A stretch of DNA of 64,000 nucleotides. Origin: Musa acuminata AAA Group. Lineage: Eukaryota; Streptophyta; Magnoliopsida; Zingiberales; Musaceae. Made by a program: the position numbers and the translations under genes. Of the stretch, positions 45,421-54,880 are shown piece by piece (the first letter of the stretch is position 1; each line of letters begins with the position of its first letter). Under the pieces are notes generated by a model, which saw nothing but the letters and a program-made list of their open reading frames with translations, did not search any database and was not told the origin of the DNA. The stretch covers positions 16,134,001 through 16,198,000 of the forward strand of contig NC_088342.1 in NCBI RefSeq assembly GCF_036884655.1, read 5' to 3'.

Positions 45421-45432
45421 TGGTATCAGAGC
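45421..45432 (+). promoter_or_regulatory. ANG-E primer-binding site
   Basis: TGGTATCAGAGC one base after the LTR terminus. Confidence 0.92.
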
Positions 45433-46305
45433 TAGGTTGTTCGTACGAATGATTGGTTTTGAACTGCATATGTTATGTTTAGGAAGAATTTTGACGTTAA
45501 ATTGTTAATGCAATAGACAAGGAAGGGTAACAACTGTTGCTGCCCTTGCTGCGCTCGAAGATGGCTACCATCTTCGTGCAAGCAGGCCGCCTACAGCGGT
45601 GGCGCGCAAGGGCGGCGCCTGCGGGTGTTGGACCCAAGGGTAAAGGCATCATGGGGCAGCGACGCCTGTGGGCTAAGACATCGTAGGGCAGCGGTGCCTA
45701 CGGCCGCTGCTCTCGCGGGGTGACACGCTGCAGGGCAGCGGCGATTGTGGCCGCTGCTCCCGTGGGCAAAAACCTCGCAGGGGTGGTCGCCCGGTGAGGC
45801 AGCACCGCCTGCGGGCGCTGCCTCGCGGGCAGAACCGCCCACGGGAGCAGCACTACCCACGAGGATGCCCACCTGCAAGGGCGGCGCCCCGGCCCCATTG
45901 CACATGTTGCCGCCGGTAGGGTGACGTCGGCAGCAACAACAGCGACGAGGGAGAGGGGCTTAGGGTTTTGGATAAAAAGATAGTTTTACCCCTCGGAATT
46001 TGAGAAATTCCAATTTCTGTCTTTTATCCAAATTATGAAAATACCTCTAGGAATTTAAAAATTCCCTATATGTCCTTGATTTCAGAAAATATTAATTAAT
46101 TAAAAGGTTTAGTTGATTATTATTATTTATTATTATCTAGTAGTCCTACATGATAATGATTTATATATGTGATGTTTGATGTGTGGACGGATGATCATGG
46201 ACCGTGTGATATGTGTACTTGTGATTATTATTATTGGGGTTTACGAGCCTCCATTATATTTCTCATTTATTGTCGGGTCTGCGTACCTATGATTAAGTTA
46301 TAATC
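45433..46305 (+). other. ANG-E leader, first part, with a GC-rich block
   Basis: 45530-45960 is strongly GC-rich with repeated GCAGGGCAGCGGC and GCCTGCGGGC words. The rest is AT-rich. Open frames here follow base composition. CHR-D interrupts the leader at 46306 (TSD TAATC, 46301-46305). Confidence 0.7.
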
Positions 46306-46741
46306 TGTTAGGAACCTTTTTATGAGCTTTTGAATAATGTTTATTGAGTCTGTTTAGTCCAATTGTTTATTGAATCAGTTTGGTTCAGTTAGAGTCAGGT
46401 AGAGGTTTATTTAATATTTATTTATTATTAGAGTTCAAGTCCTGATGGACTCAGGGTGGAACTCTATAAATAGGGATGTAACTGCTTCTTTTCAGTAATC
46501 TATGAAAAATACTATTATGTCTTTTGACAAACCCTAGGAGGTCGATCCCCTCGAAGCGATCAAGGAGGGCCGATCCCCTCGAAGTGATCAAGGAGGGCCG
46601 ATCCCCTCGAAGCGATCAAGGAGGTCGATCCCCTCGAAGTGATCATTATCATCCCCATTTCTCCCCTTTCTTCAACGATAAAACTTTAGGGTCTTATCAT
46701 TTGGTATCAGAGCCTACGATAAGACTTTTAGGGTCTTATCA
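46306..46741 (+). repeat. CHR-D 5' LTR (436 bp)
   Basis: Begins TGTTAGGAACC. Its end is set at 46741 by comparison with the 3' LTR and its TSD; an earlier ancestral end is at 46699. TATA at 46465-46472. Four ~28-bp units (CCGATCCCCTCGAAGCGATC type) lie at 46535-46646. Confidence 0.85.
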
Positions 46742-46838
46742 TTTGGTATCAGAGCGACGATAAGACCTTTAGGGTCTTATCATTTGGTATCAGAGCCTAC
46801 GATAAGACTTTTGGGGTCTTTTCATTTGGTATCAGAGC
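46700..46838 (+). promoter_or_regulatory. CHR-D tandem primer-binding sites (four copies)
   Basis: TGGTATCAGAGC occurs at 46702-46713, 46744-46755, 46785-46796 and 46827-46838. Each is embedded in a ~42-bp unit, CTACGATAAGACTTTTAGGG then TCTTATCATT. The first lies inside the LTR as now defined; the second is in the standard position 2 nt after the LTR end. Confidence 0.93.
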
Positions 46839-48289
46839 AGCGATCCTTCGCGTTCTCGTTGCAACAAAGCTATCAAAAAAAAAAAAAGATACGAAGAAAC
46901 AAAGAAAGAGAGAAGAAGCAGCAACCGCAGCCACGCACCCCTGCTTCCCATACGTCCGGCCAGCCCACCCGCCGGTCGTCGCAGCTCTCTGGCCAGCGCC
47001 CACCATCGCCCCGCTTCCCGGCCGGCGACCACCACCGCCGCTGTTCCCTGGCCAGGAGACGACGCTGCCAGCGTCCATCCCAGCCCTACTGCCGCCGCCC
47101 GCCTCCCCTTGCGTCGCAGCGCAGCCGCTCGACTCTTCTCCTCGGCGATCGTTGGTGACGCTGCTCCCAGCCGCGCCACCACCACTGCCTCTCCACCGCA
47201 ACCCTAGCCATGCCCCCCCCCCCCCCCCCCTTGGGTTGCAGCCGCAGTCGCCTGTTGCCGCAGCCCCTCGTTGCAACGGTTGCAGAAACAGAGTTCCTCT
47301 GTTGCCGCAGCCCCTCATCGATATCAGCCGCGCCTCCACCAGTCGCGCCGCCTCCAGCACTCCTCTTCCCCTCCAGCGCCGTCGTCGACCAGCCGACCCA
47401 TCACTGCTGCGGGCCACTGTGCGACGACCGCCGCATGCCTCCCAGCAGCCGATCCTCCTTGCTCTGCATCCGTAGTGCCAGAAACAGGGCAACTCACCGG
47501 TTGCCCTTGTTCCCAACCGTGACACCGCCGACTCCTCCTTCTCCACCGCTGCCGCTGCTTCTCGGCTGCACGATCACCGTCGCGCCGCCGTTGCCAGCAT
47601 CGCTAGTGGCCCCGGCTGTGGTGCGATAGAAACAGAGCACCCTGTTTCCCATCTCCAGCATCGTAACTTCCCGGCCAGCGACGATGCTCATTGCCTTTTT
47701 CTCCACCGCCAACGCTGCGCTCCGGCCAGTGACCACCGGTGCTGCTAGCCACCGTAGCCTTCTCCTCAACCGCTCGTGATCCTTCCGGCCAACTCCTTCG
47801 GTGGTGCGACAAAAACAGAACCACCACGCAGCAACAAAAACAGTGGCACCCTCTACTACCGTAGCCGTCGATTGTAACCACCGTCGTCGCTCCCAGCCAA
47901 TGACCAACCCCTCGTTCTGTAGCAGTCGCCCTCCAACAGTGAACGCAGCAACAGCAGCAAGTACGCTGCCTTGCCTCAACCCCAGCAGCGCACGCAACAT
48001 TGATTCCTCTTCTCAACCTCGGCCGCATCAACGCCGCCTCCCCCTTGCTTAGCATATTCTGCCACAACCACAGGTTGCTATCATCGTAGCCTCAACCCCG
48101 TTGCTCGGTGATCGCCCCTTGGGTCGCAATAGCTACAGCCACATCAATGCAATCGCCTTCCAACCCCGTCGCTCTCACCTCACGCAGCGATAAAAACAAG
48201 GCAGCTACTCTTCCTCCAATGCAGCGACCGCAGCACTGTCCTTGGCGTCCACCTCCTCGGCAACTTCGTATCGACAGTGTTGATGCCCT
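46839..48289 (+). other. CHR-D GC-rich leader
   Basis: About 1.45 kb, C-rich on the plus strand, with CCGCCG-type words and a poly-C run (47213-47230). Long open frames, such as one of about 250 codons on the minus strand, are explained by few A/T-rich stop codons; none has family motifs. Confidence 0.65.
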
Positions 48290-49417
48290 TAACCGACACC
48301 AAAAACAGGAGTTGAGATTGCAAATTTACAGTCTTACGCAATAGCCACTGATAACTCGGTGAAAGCACAATTGGAAGCATTGGAAATCAGAATTGAGAAC
48401 CGGTTACAAGAAGTACTTAATGATTTCAAAAAGGATTTACTAGGGAGCCTTAGTAAATTTCAACAAGGTGGGAGCTCAAGTTCTACATTGCATAGATCTG
48501 GAAATACTAGAAAAGGGCCCCAAGATTGTGACATAATCTACTCAGACATGAAGGTGGATGGACAGCTCTCAAAAATTTGTCAGACTTCTACAGTGTTGGA
48601 ATATCAGAGTAGGTTTGAAAGATTATCAAATCAAGCTAGAGATTGGTCGGAACGACAACTTCTGGATACATTTATTGAAGGTCTTATTCCAGAGATTCGG
48701 TGTGAAGTTAAGGCTCGTCAACCCCGCACTATGATAGTTGCAATCTCATTCGCACATCTACATGAGAAAAAAATCAACAGGGAAAATCATGGAAACAGAA
48801 GTGACAACAACCAGATGATTAGTAAGCCATTGGCCCCATCTATTCCCAACCAAAGCCTTGACACCCGAAGACTAACCCAAGAAGAACTCAATGAAAGATT
48901 AGCAAAGAGTTTGTATTATGATGAAAAATGGAGTATGGAGCATCAATGTAAACAAGGGCAACTTCTGATGATTGAACCAATTGGAGAGGAACCGAAAGCT
49001 AAGAATGTGGACTCCGATCATGAAGGTATAAATTCTAATGCAGAGGTTGGACCTACCATACATGCAATGCATGCATTAGCCGACTACTCTAACCCGCAAA
49101 CTATGGAAGTTGGCAAAACTCTGGAACATCTGCCTGTTATAATTTTGATTGAGACTAGTAGCACTAACAATTCTATGGACAGTGAGACTGTTGACTGATT
49201 GGCCCATCACATTGAAGACTGTGACAGATTCAAAGTAAAGATCATTGATGGATGGATTTTCACTTGTGATAGCAAAGGTTCAAAGATAAAATTGATTATA
49301 CAGGGCCAGAAGTTTCATGCAACGATTACTACACTGAAAAATCAACCTGTTGCTTACACTCTCAAAAAGTGGAGACCATACTTACTTGATCAATGGGTTG
49401 TGATGCGTTGCAGATAG
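48284..49417 (+). pseudogene. CHR-D shortened gag, dead protease and RNase H scrap
   Basis: ATGCCCTTAACC at about 48278 matches the CHR-C start, but the frame is soon lost. From 48359 to 49198 a frame encodes FKKDLLGSLSKF, then gag sequence (CQTSTVLEYQSRFERLS, LIPEIRCEVKARQP) lacking the segment equivalent to the CHR-C gag core WEEGDPIGW. The knuckle is degenerate (LYYDEKWSMEHQC) and the protease motif reads LIETSSTNN where CHR-C has LIDTGSTTN, so the catalytic Asp is lost. After a TGA a last segment joins protease sequence to an RNase H scrap (KKWRPYLL), ending at 49417. Confidence 0.82.
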
Positions 49418-49484
49418 TCTATGGCTAAAGTGCTGAAAGAGAACCTCCCTGAGATTGATGCTGCTCAGCCTTGAGGACAAGGCT

Positions 49485-49503
49485 GATTTGAAGAGGGAGG
49501 AAC
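49485..49503 (+). promoter_or_regulatory. CHR-D polypurine tract
   Basis: GAAGAGGGAGGAA-like purine run just before the 3' LTR, preceded by CAGCCTTGAGGACAAGGCTG (49467-49486). Confidence 0.8.
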
Positions 49504-49911
49504 GGTTAGGAACCTTTTTATGAGCTTTTGAATAATGTTTATTGAGTCTGTTTAGTCCAGTTGTTTATTGAATTGGTTTGGTTCAATTAGAGTCAGGTAG
49601 AGGTTTATTTAATATTTATTTATTATTAGAGTTCAAGTCCTGATGGACTCAGGGTGGAACTCTATAAATAGGGATGTAACTGCTTCTTTTCAGTAATCTA
49701 TGAAAAATACTATTCTGTCTTTTGACAAACCCTAGGAGGCCGATCCCCTCGAAGTGATCAAGGAGGGCCGATCCCCTCGAAGCGATCAAGGAGGCCGATC
49801 CCCTCGAAGTGATCATTATCATCCCCATTTCTCCCCTTTCTTCGACGATAAAACTTTAGGGTCTTATCATTTGGTATCAGAGCCTACGATAAGACTTTTA
49901 GGGTCTTATCA
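49504..49911 (+). repeat. CHR-D 3' LTR (408 bp)
   Basis: Begins GGTTAGGAACC (first T changed) and has three minisatellite units where the 5' LTR has four. After the ancestral end it includes one further unit with a PBS (49872-49883), and stops at 49911 next to the TSD TAATC. TATA at 49663-49670. Confidence 0.9.
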
Positions 49912-49916
49912 TAATC

Positions 49917-50841
49917 ACATGAGGAGGCACAACGGAAGCGTGGATACGATAACAGGACCCACGAGACGGACGATCGCGATGCATGAAGATGCATCAAGAT
50001 ATCGACGGAACCGATGAGGACGAGATGGACGATCATAGGGCATGGAGATGCACCGTTACATATATAGATCTTGATGTGAGTGATTAGGCCTACTGGCTCG
50101 GGCTTGATCACTTTAAGTTGTGGTCCAAGATCATCTGGTGTGATTGCTTATACATATACTAGATATGTATATATATTTGCATGCGATGTTGATATATATT
50201 AAATTTGTATATGTGTGACATGTCATATTAGGAGACCAAATCATAAAAATATCTCTCTCGATAATATTAAGTCGGTAAACATGAGGCAATTAGATTGACC
50301 CACGTGGCCTTCCATCATTATAGGTAGGAACTGATTCCCGATGTAGGTTGAGTTAGTCGAGTCCCTCAAGGCTCAATTATATCGCGATTCGTTATCTTGC
50401 TTATGACATAGAGATGTCACCAGTGACCTGAGGACATGGTATGCTTAGTCAAGTCCCTCAAAGGTATATCATCGAATCAGACTCATCTTATAACGATGGT
50501 GTTGACTTAACCGAGCATCATGGTTAGTCGAGTCCCTCGAGACTATAGTGATTCGGAGGCCGAACAGGATAGGAATCATAAGGAGTTATGATCGGCAATA
50601 GTTGCCTACCTTTTGGGCTTAGTGTGATTAGTCGAGTCCCTCGAGGTTACACTAAGACGCTAATTGGATCCTGATCCCCACTAGAAGTATGTCGGAGACT
50701 TCCGTTTCACGTGCTGAGGGTGTCGTGTGACTCGCTAGTAAAATAGTGGGAGCATATTAAGATAGAAGCCCATATCTTGATTGTTTATTTCTTGCAAAAT
50801 CTGCATGTCATTCATTTCTGCTGCATCTTTATATTTAGAAA
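49917..50841 (+). other. ANG-E leader, second part, with four TCGAG-TCC-CTCGA hairpin motifs
   Basis: Non-coding stretch up to the gag ATG. A motif TAGTCGAGTCCCTCGAG recurs at about 50353-50370, 50445-50462, 50524-50541 and 50629-50646, in a wider diverged repeat of ~80-100 bp. It lies between PBS and gag, where packaging or translation signals would be. Confidence 0.75.
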
Positions 50842-51675
50842 ATGTCAGCTTCAAATCCCTTACATGGCATACTTGATGTCAACTGCCTCATTGGTCCAAA
50901 TTATACAGATTGGCTCTGCAACTTGAGAATTGTTCTCACGGCGGAGAAAATCACATCCGACCTTGATATAGTGATGCCTACGCTCGAGGAAGGGGCAAGC
51001 GAGGATGAGATCACTCGCTACATGAAGTACATTGATGACTCCACTCTTGCTCAGTGCTACATGTTGGGCTCTATGACTCCTGAGTTACAGAGACAACATA
51101 AAAAAATGGATGCCAGATCTATTCTCCTATATCTCCGTAAATTGTTTGAGGAACAGGGAAGGACTCAGCGATATAAGATATCCAAGAGCCTCTTCCGTGC
51201 TAGAATGACTAAGGGGACACTGGTTCAGAACTATGTCTTAAAGATGATTGAGTGGATAGAGAAACTCACAGGACTAGGAATGGTCCTAGAGGATAACTTA
51301 TGTGTGAACATTGTGCTTTAGTCCCTACCAGATTCCTTTTCACAATTCATAATGAATTTTAATATGAACAAGCTTAAGGTGACTCTCCGAGAGCTCCTCA
51401 ATATGTTGAGGGAGGTAGAGAGTACTATTAAGAAAAAGAAGCCAGTTCTCTATACTGGTGAGACCAAAAAGAAAAGGAAAGCAGAAAAGTCCCTTAAGAA
51501 GGGCAAGGGCAAGGGCAGACTAGGTAAAGCAAAGGTTGCTAAGAAACACTCAGCAAAGGATAAAGGCCAGTGCTTCCACTATGGTAAAGATAGGCACTAG
51601 AAGAGGAACTACAAAGAGTACCTTACAGAGAGGGTGAAACAAAAGCTTAGAGAAGCTTCAGGTATATTCATGATC
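50842..51675 (+). pseudogene. ANG-E gag
   Basis: ATG at 50842: MSASNPLHGILDVNCLIGPN, a typical plant copia gag start. One frame continues past TAG stops at 51319-51321 and 51598-51600. The second replaces the Trp usually seen in the knuckle (GKDRH-stop-KRN). A lysine-rich stretch (51470-51560) precedes the knuckle, which is degenerate (CFHYGKDRH, with Tyr for the second Cys). It runs into the protease without a break. Confidence 0.86.
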
Positions 51676-52129
51676 AGTCTCCATTTGTCAGACTCTTATG
51701 ATAACACATGGATATTGGATACCGGTAGTGCTTATTATATATACAATTCGTTATAGGTTCTAGCAAGGCCTAGGAGACTAGAGAGAGGTGAGATGGATCT
51801 CATGGTGGGCAATGGAGCAAAAGTTGTTATAATAGCTGTTGGCAAGGTCACCCTACATCTGCCTAGTGGAGCTTTTATTACATTAGATGCATGTTATTTT
51901 GTTCCTTCTATTATCAAAAATATTATCTCCAATTCATGTTTAACGGATATAAATTAGTTTTTGAGAACAATGGTTATTCGATATTATTAGATGATAAGAT
52001 CATCATGAAAGGAACATTGCATAATGGTTTATTTATGCTAGACACTACTCTACATATTATAAATGTAAGTATGTCTAAGAGGAAACGAGATGATGTGAAC
52101 AGTGTATACCTGTGGCATTGTAAGCTAGG
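51676..52129 (+). pseudogene. ANG-E protease and GAG-pre-integrase, up to TEK-T
   Basis: Protease motif WILDTGSAYYIYNSL (about 51710-51755), then MVGNGAKV. A frameshift near 51930 leads to YKLVFENNGYSILLDDK and the integrase-finger start YLWHCKLG. The codons stop in the middle of the LGH motif at 52129, where TEK-T is inserted. Confidence 0.84.
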
Positions 52130-54875
52130 TGTAACATCCCTCGTTTCTGAATTTTCGTATAAGTTTCTAGTTGTAATGTAAGTATCGATTTTAAATTTGA
52201 TAAAATAACAAAAATATGAATATGAGAACTTATTCATAAGATTTGGGGGATTTGTTTAAAAAAAAAAAAATCTGAGGACCTATATGTAAACCCTGAGGAC
52301 CTAATCGTAAATATAATAATACAAGGACTAAACTGTAAAATACATAAAAATATAAATCCCACCATTTAAGCCTCTCTGACTTCGTCCTTAAAGAACCAGA
52401 GAAGGCAGCTACGTGGATGAACAGAGAAAGAAAGAAAGAAGAAGAGGAAAAAAAAAAGGGGGAAGAAGAAGAAAAAAATTGGGGCTTTGAGGTTTCTTAC
52501 TCAAATCTTCTCAATTGGGGTCATAATTCTCAAAGGCAAGTGTTCTAACCCTATCCTACAGAAGTATTAGTCTATGTTCCTATATTGATTCTGAAAGATT
52601 TATGCTTAGAACCTGATATTTCTCTCTTTGGACATAAAACCAAGGATCTGAAATTTTTTCAGTAAACTGACCCCTATACACTGTTTCAGCTATAATTTTT
52701 AGCACCAAATATGGATTCAAGTAAGACCTAGCTCGTTTGAAATTAGACTCTTATATCTTTCTTTTGACACTGATTTTGTAGATTTTGGACACTGAATACT
52801 TACCCAAATGTCTGTTTCAAATGAGCCTATAGATGCTGCAGAATAGGGATCAAAATTTCGGACCTTTCGATACTAAAATACCTATAAGTCCCTGTTGGAA
52901 ATTCTGATTTGTACCAAACTGACTTCGTTCAAAACTAGACTTGCAGACCTTTCTTTTGACATATAAATTGAAAATTTTTAAATTCAAATGCCTACCCTAT
53001 TATCTGTTGAATCCGACCCTATGAATTCTGCAAAACAGTGATATTGTTTTGGACCTTGTGTTACCAAATCAAAGGTAACTCCTTGTGTAAACCATGATTT
53101 GTACGAAACTTGTTTCAACAGAAAATAGATTGATATATCTTTCGACAATAGCCTTCTTGAGAGTATTGGAGCATAATTGATAATCTGAAGTATTTATCCA
53201 ATGAGCCTCTCGAATTCTGTCAGAAATCGAGCTTTGATCGATTTCGCATCTTCTGTTTTCGTTCGTTTGGAAATAGATTTTGTTCAGTTCCCTTCACTCA
53301 ATTGTGGCTTATATTAATGTTTGAATTCTCATTTGCTCTTGACTATAAATTATTACCATTCCTGAACATATTGTGTAACATTTATGCTATATCACATTGA
53401 CTTATATAGGCACATGTATAACCCATTGTTCCGCATTTGCTTTCGATGTGTGCCTATTCTAGTTTCATTCCTTTGGATATCGAATTCATCGAACCTTCTT
53501 ATTTGAATTGAGTTGTATGTGATTGCTTGGATTCCATGTGTGCCCTTGCTTTCATTTTCTTTCAAATCTGAATATAATTGTGAAAGATTATTTCTTACTT
53601 CGTATTGACTCGTAAAGGCACATGTACGTTTTGTTGTTCCGCGTGTGCTTCCGATATGTGCTATTCATTGTTCATACTATCCTTTTGTACTCTGGTGTTT
53701 GTGGGATATTGTGAGCCTTCGCCAGAAATGGTGAAGGGAGTTATGCATAGAGCCTGAGATGCTCTGTCGGCCCCTATGACTTCACTCAGACGTGGGTGGA
53801 TGGAGCTCCCAGACGTGGGAGACTTATATTTGGTGGTCATTCAGAAATGGATGTACCATATTTTGTTATGGTCCCACTTCACCTTCTGTATGTTTGATAT
53901 GGTATCCAGAGCTTTGGTTATGTGTTTCTATACATGCTTTGGATAAGAATGATATGAATGCAACGTCAAATTCGACGTTTGAGCTTATGTTTCGTATTCG
54001 TCTTTGAAATGCTCCGAAATGGTCCATTTATCATTGATATGCTCCGAAACATTTCGTACGCCTTTGATATGCTCCAAAATGTTTCATTTGCTATTGTTAT
54101 GCTTCGAAATGTTCCATATGTTGTTGATATGCTCCGGAACATTTTATATGCTATTGATATGCTCCAATTACTCTATGCTCCATCTATTATGAACCATATA
54201 TGTTTGATTGAAATGATATTTATGATTCTACACCTAATGAGATTATGTCTATGGATTCTTATATTCTGCCTTGCATTATGAAACCTTATTTGTTTGAAAA
54301 TTTTCCTCTTTTATCATGGATATGTTAGTCACTTGCTGAGCTTTATATGCTCACCCCGTTGTTGTATAAATTTTTCAGGATAGCTTGTCGCTCGCTTAAA
54401 TGTTAAGATTGGGCTGAGGTAGTGGAAAGCTAAAAGATTTTGGGCAGATCTTTATTAGTATATGTGTTTTGTTGTATAAGCACACTCTGCATCTAATGAA
54501 ATGTTGACGATGAATCTAAACTTGTGGATTTTGTATAAGTTTAAAGGACCTCTCATGTTTAGGATTCTGGAATGTTAAGTTTAATTCATGTAATGATATG
54601 AACTTATGGTAAACGTTGGATTTGTGACTGTATAGACTCCCACACTTGTGAATTTATGTTGTGGTTATTATTTTGGTGAGTTGGGTTCAGATTTTTATGA
54701 ATCATCGAACGATGTGTTGTATGTTTATGAACTGCATAGGGTTTATAAATTTGTAGATTATAGAGGTGAAATTTTGATCTAAATGTTTTCTTAGTGACCT
54801 CAAATGTGTGTTTGGATCCTGGATGGATTTGTGTTGAAAAATTTTAATATCATCGATACTTTGAGGGGCATGACA
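52130..54875 (+). mobile_element. TEK-T: 2.75-kb solo LTR, probably Ty3/gypsy
   Basis: TGTAACATCCC...GGGGCATGACA, with perfect 5-bp flanks CTAGG (52125-52129, 54876-54880). Removing it restores the ANG-E reading WHCKLG-HIHEGRIQKLL exactly. No gag, pol, PBS or PPT is inside. The long length and the TGTAACA...TGACA ends fit Tekay/Del-like chromovirus LTRs, from memory of those families. The orientation is taken from the termini and is not independently supported. It contains a 30-bp tandem repeat (54009-54180). Confidence 0.88.
54009..54180 (+). repeat. 30-bp tandem repeat inside TEK-T
   Basis: Five units starting ATGCTCCGAAA at 54009, 54039, 54069, 54099 and 54129, plus a partial sixth. Because 30 is divisible by three, a frame stays open across it; this is a by-product, not a gene. 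Confidence 0.9.
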
Positions 54876-54880
54876 CTAGG

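Larger units (their letters stand above)
46306..49911 (+). mobile_element. CHR-D: short non-autonomous chromovirus-like element with tandem primer sites
   Basis: A 3606-bp element flanked by TAATC (46301-46305, 49912-49916). It has LTRs, a GC-rich leader, a shortened gag, a dead protease scrap, an RNase H scrap, and a PPT preceded by the CAGCCT/AGGCTG hairpin. The region around the PBS is a 42-bp tandem repeat, and the LTR includes one repeat unit. Related to CHR-C by gag sequence and by the GAGGCCGATCCCCT LTR motif. Confidence 0.9.

Noticed and set aside
45591..45905. Ala/Gly-rich minus-strand frames in the ANG-E leader
   Set aside because: Confined to the GC-rich block 45530-45960 and made of repeated words; no protein family resemblance.
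46797..47546. Open frame of about 250 codons on the minus strand across the CHR-D leader
   Set aside because: Low-complexity Gly/Arg/Ala-rich translation of GC-rich DNA where stops are rare; no family motif; it lies within a retroelement leader and starts inside the LTR.
47494..48067. Further minus-strand frames of 150-170 codons in the CHR-D leader
   Set aside because: Same composition effect; overlapping frames are open on both strands at once, which argues against coding.
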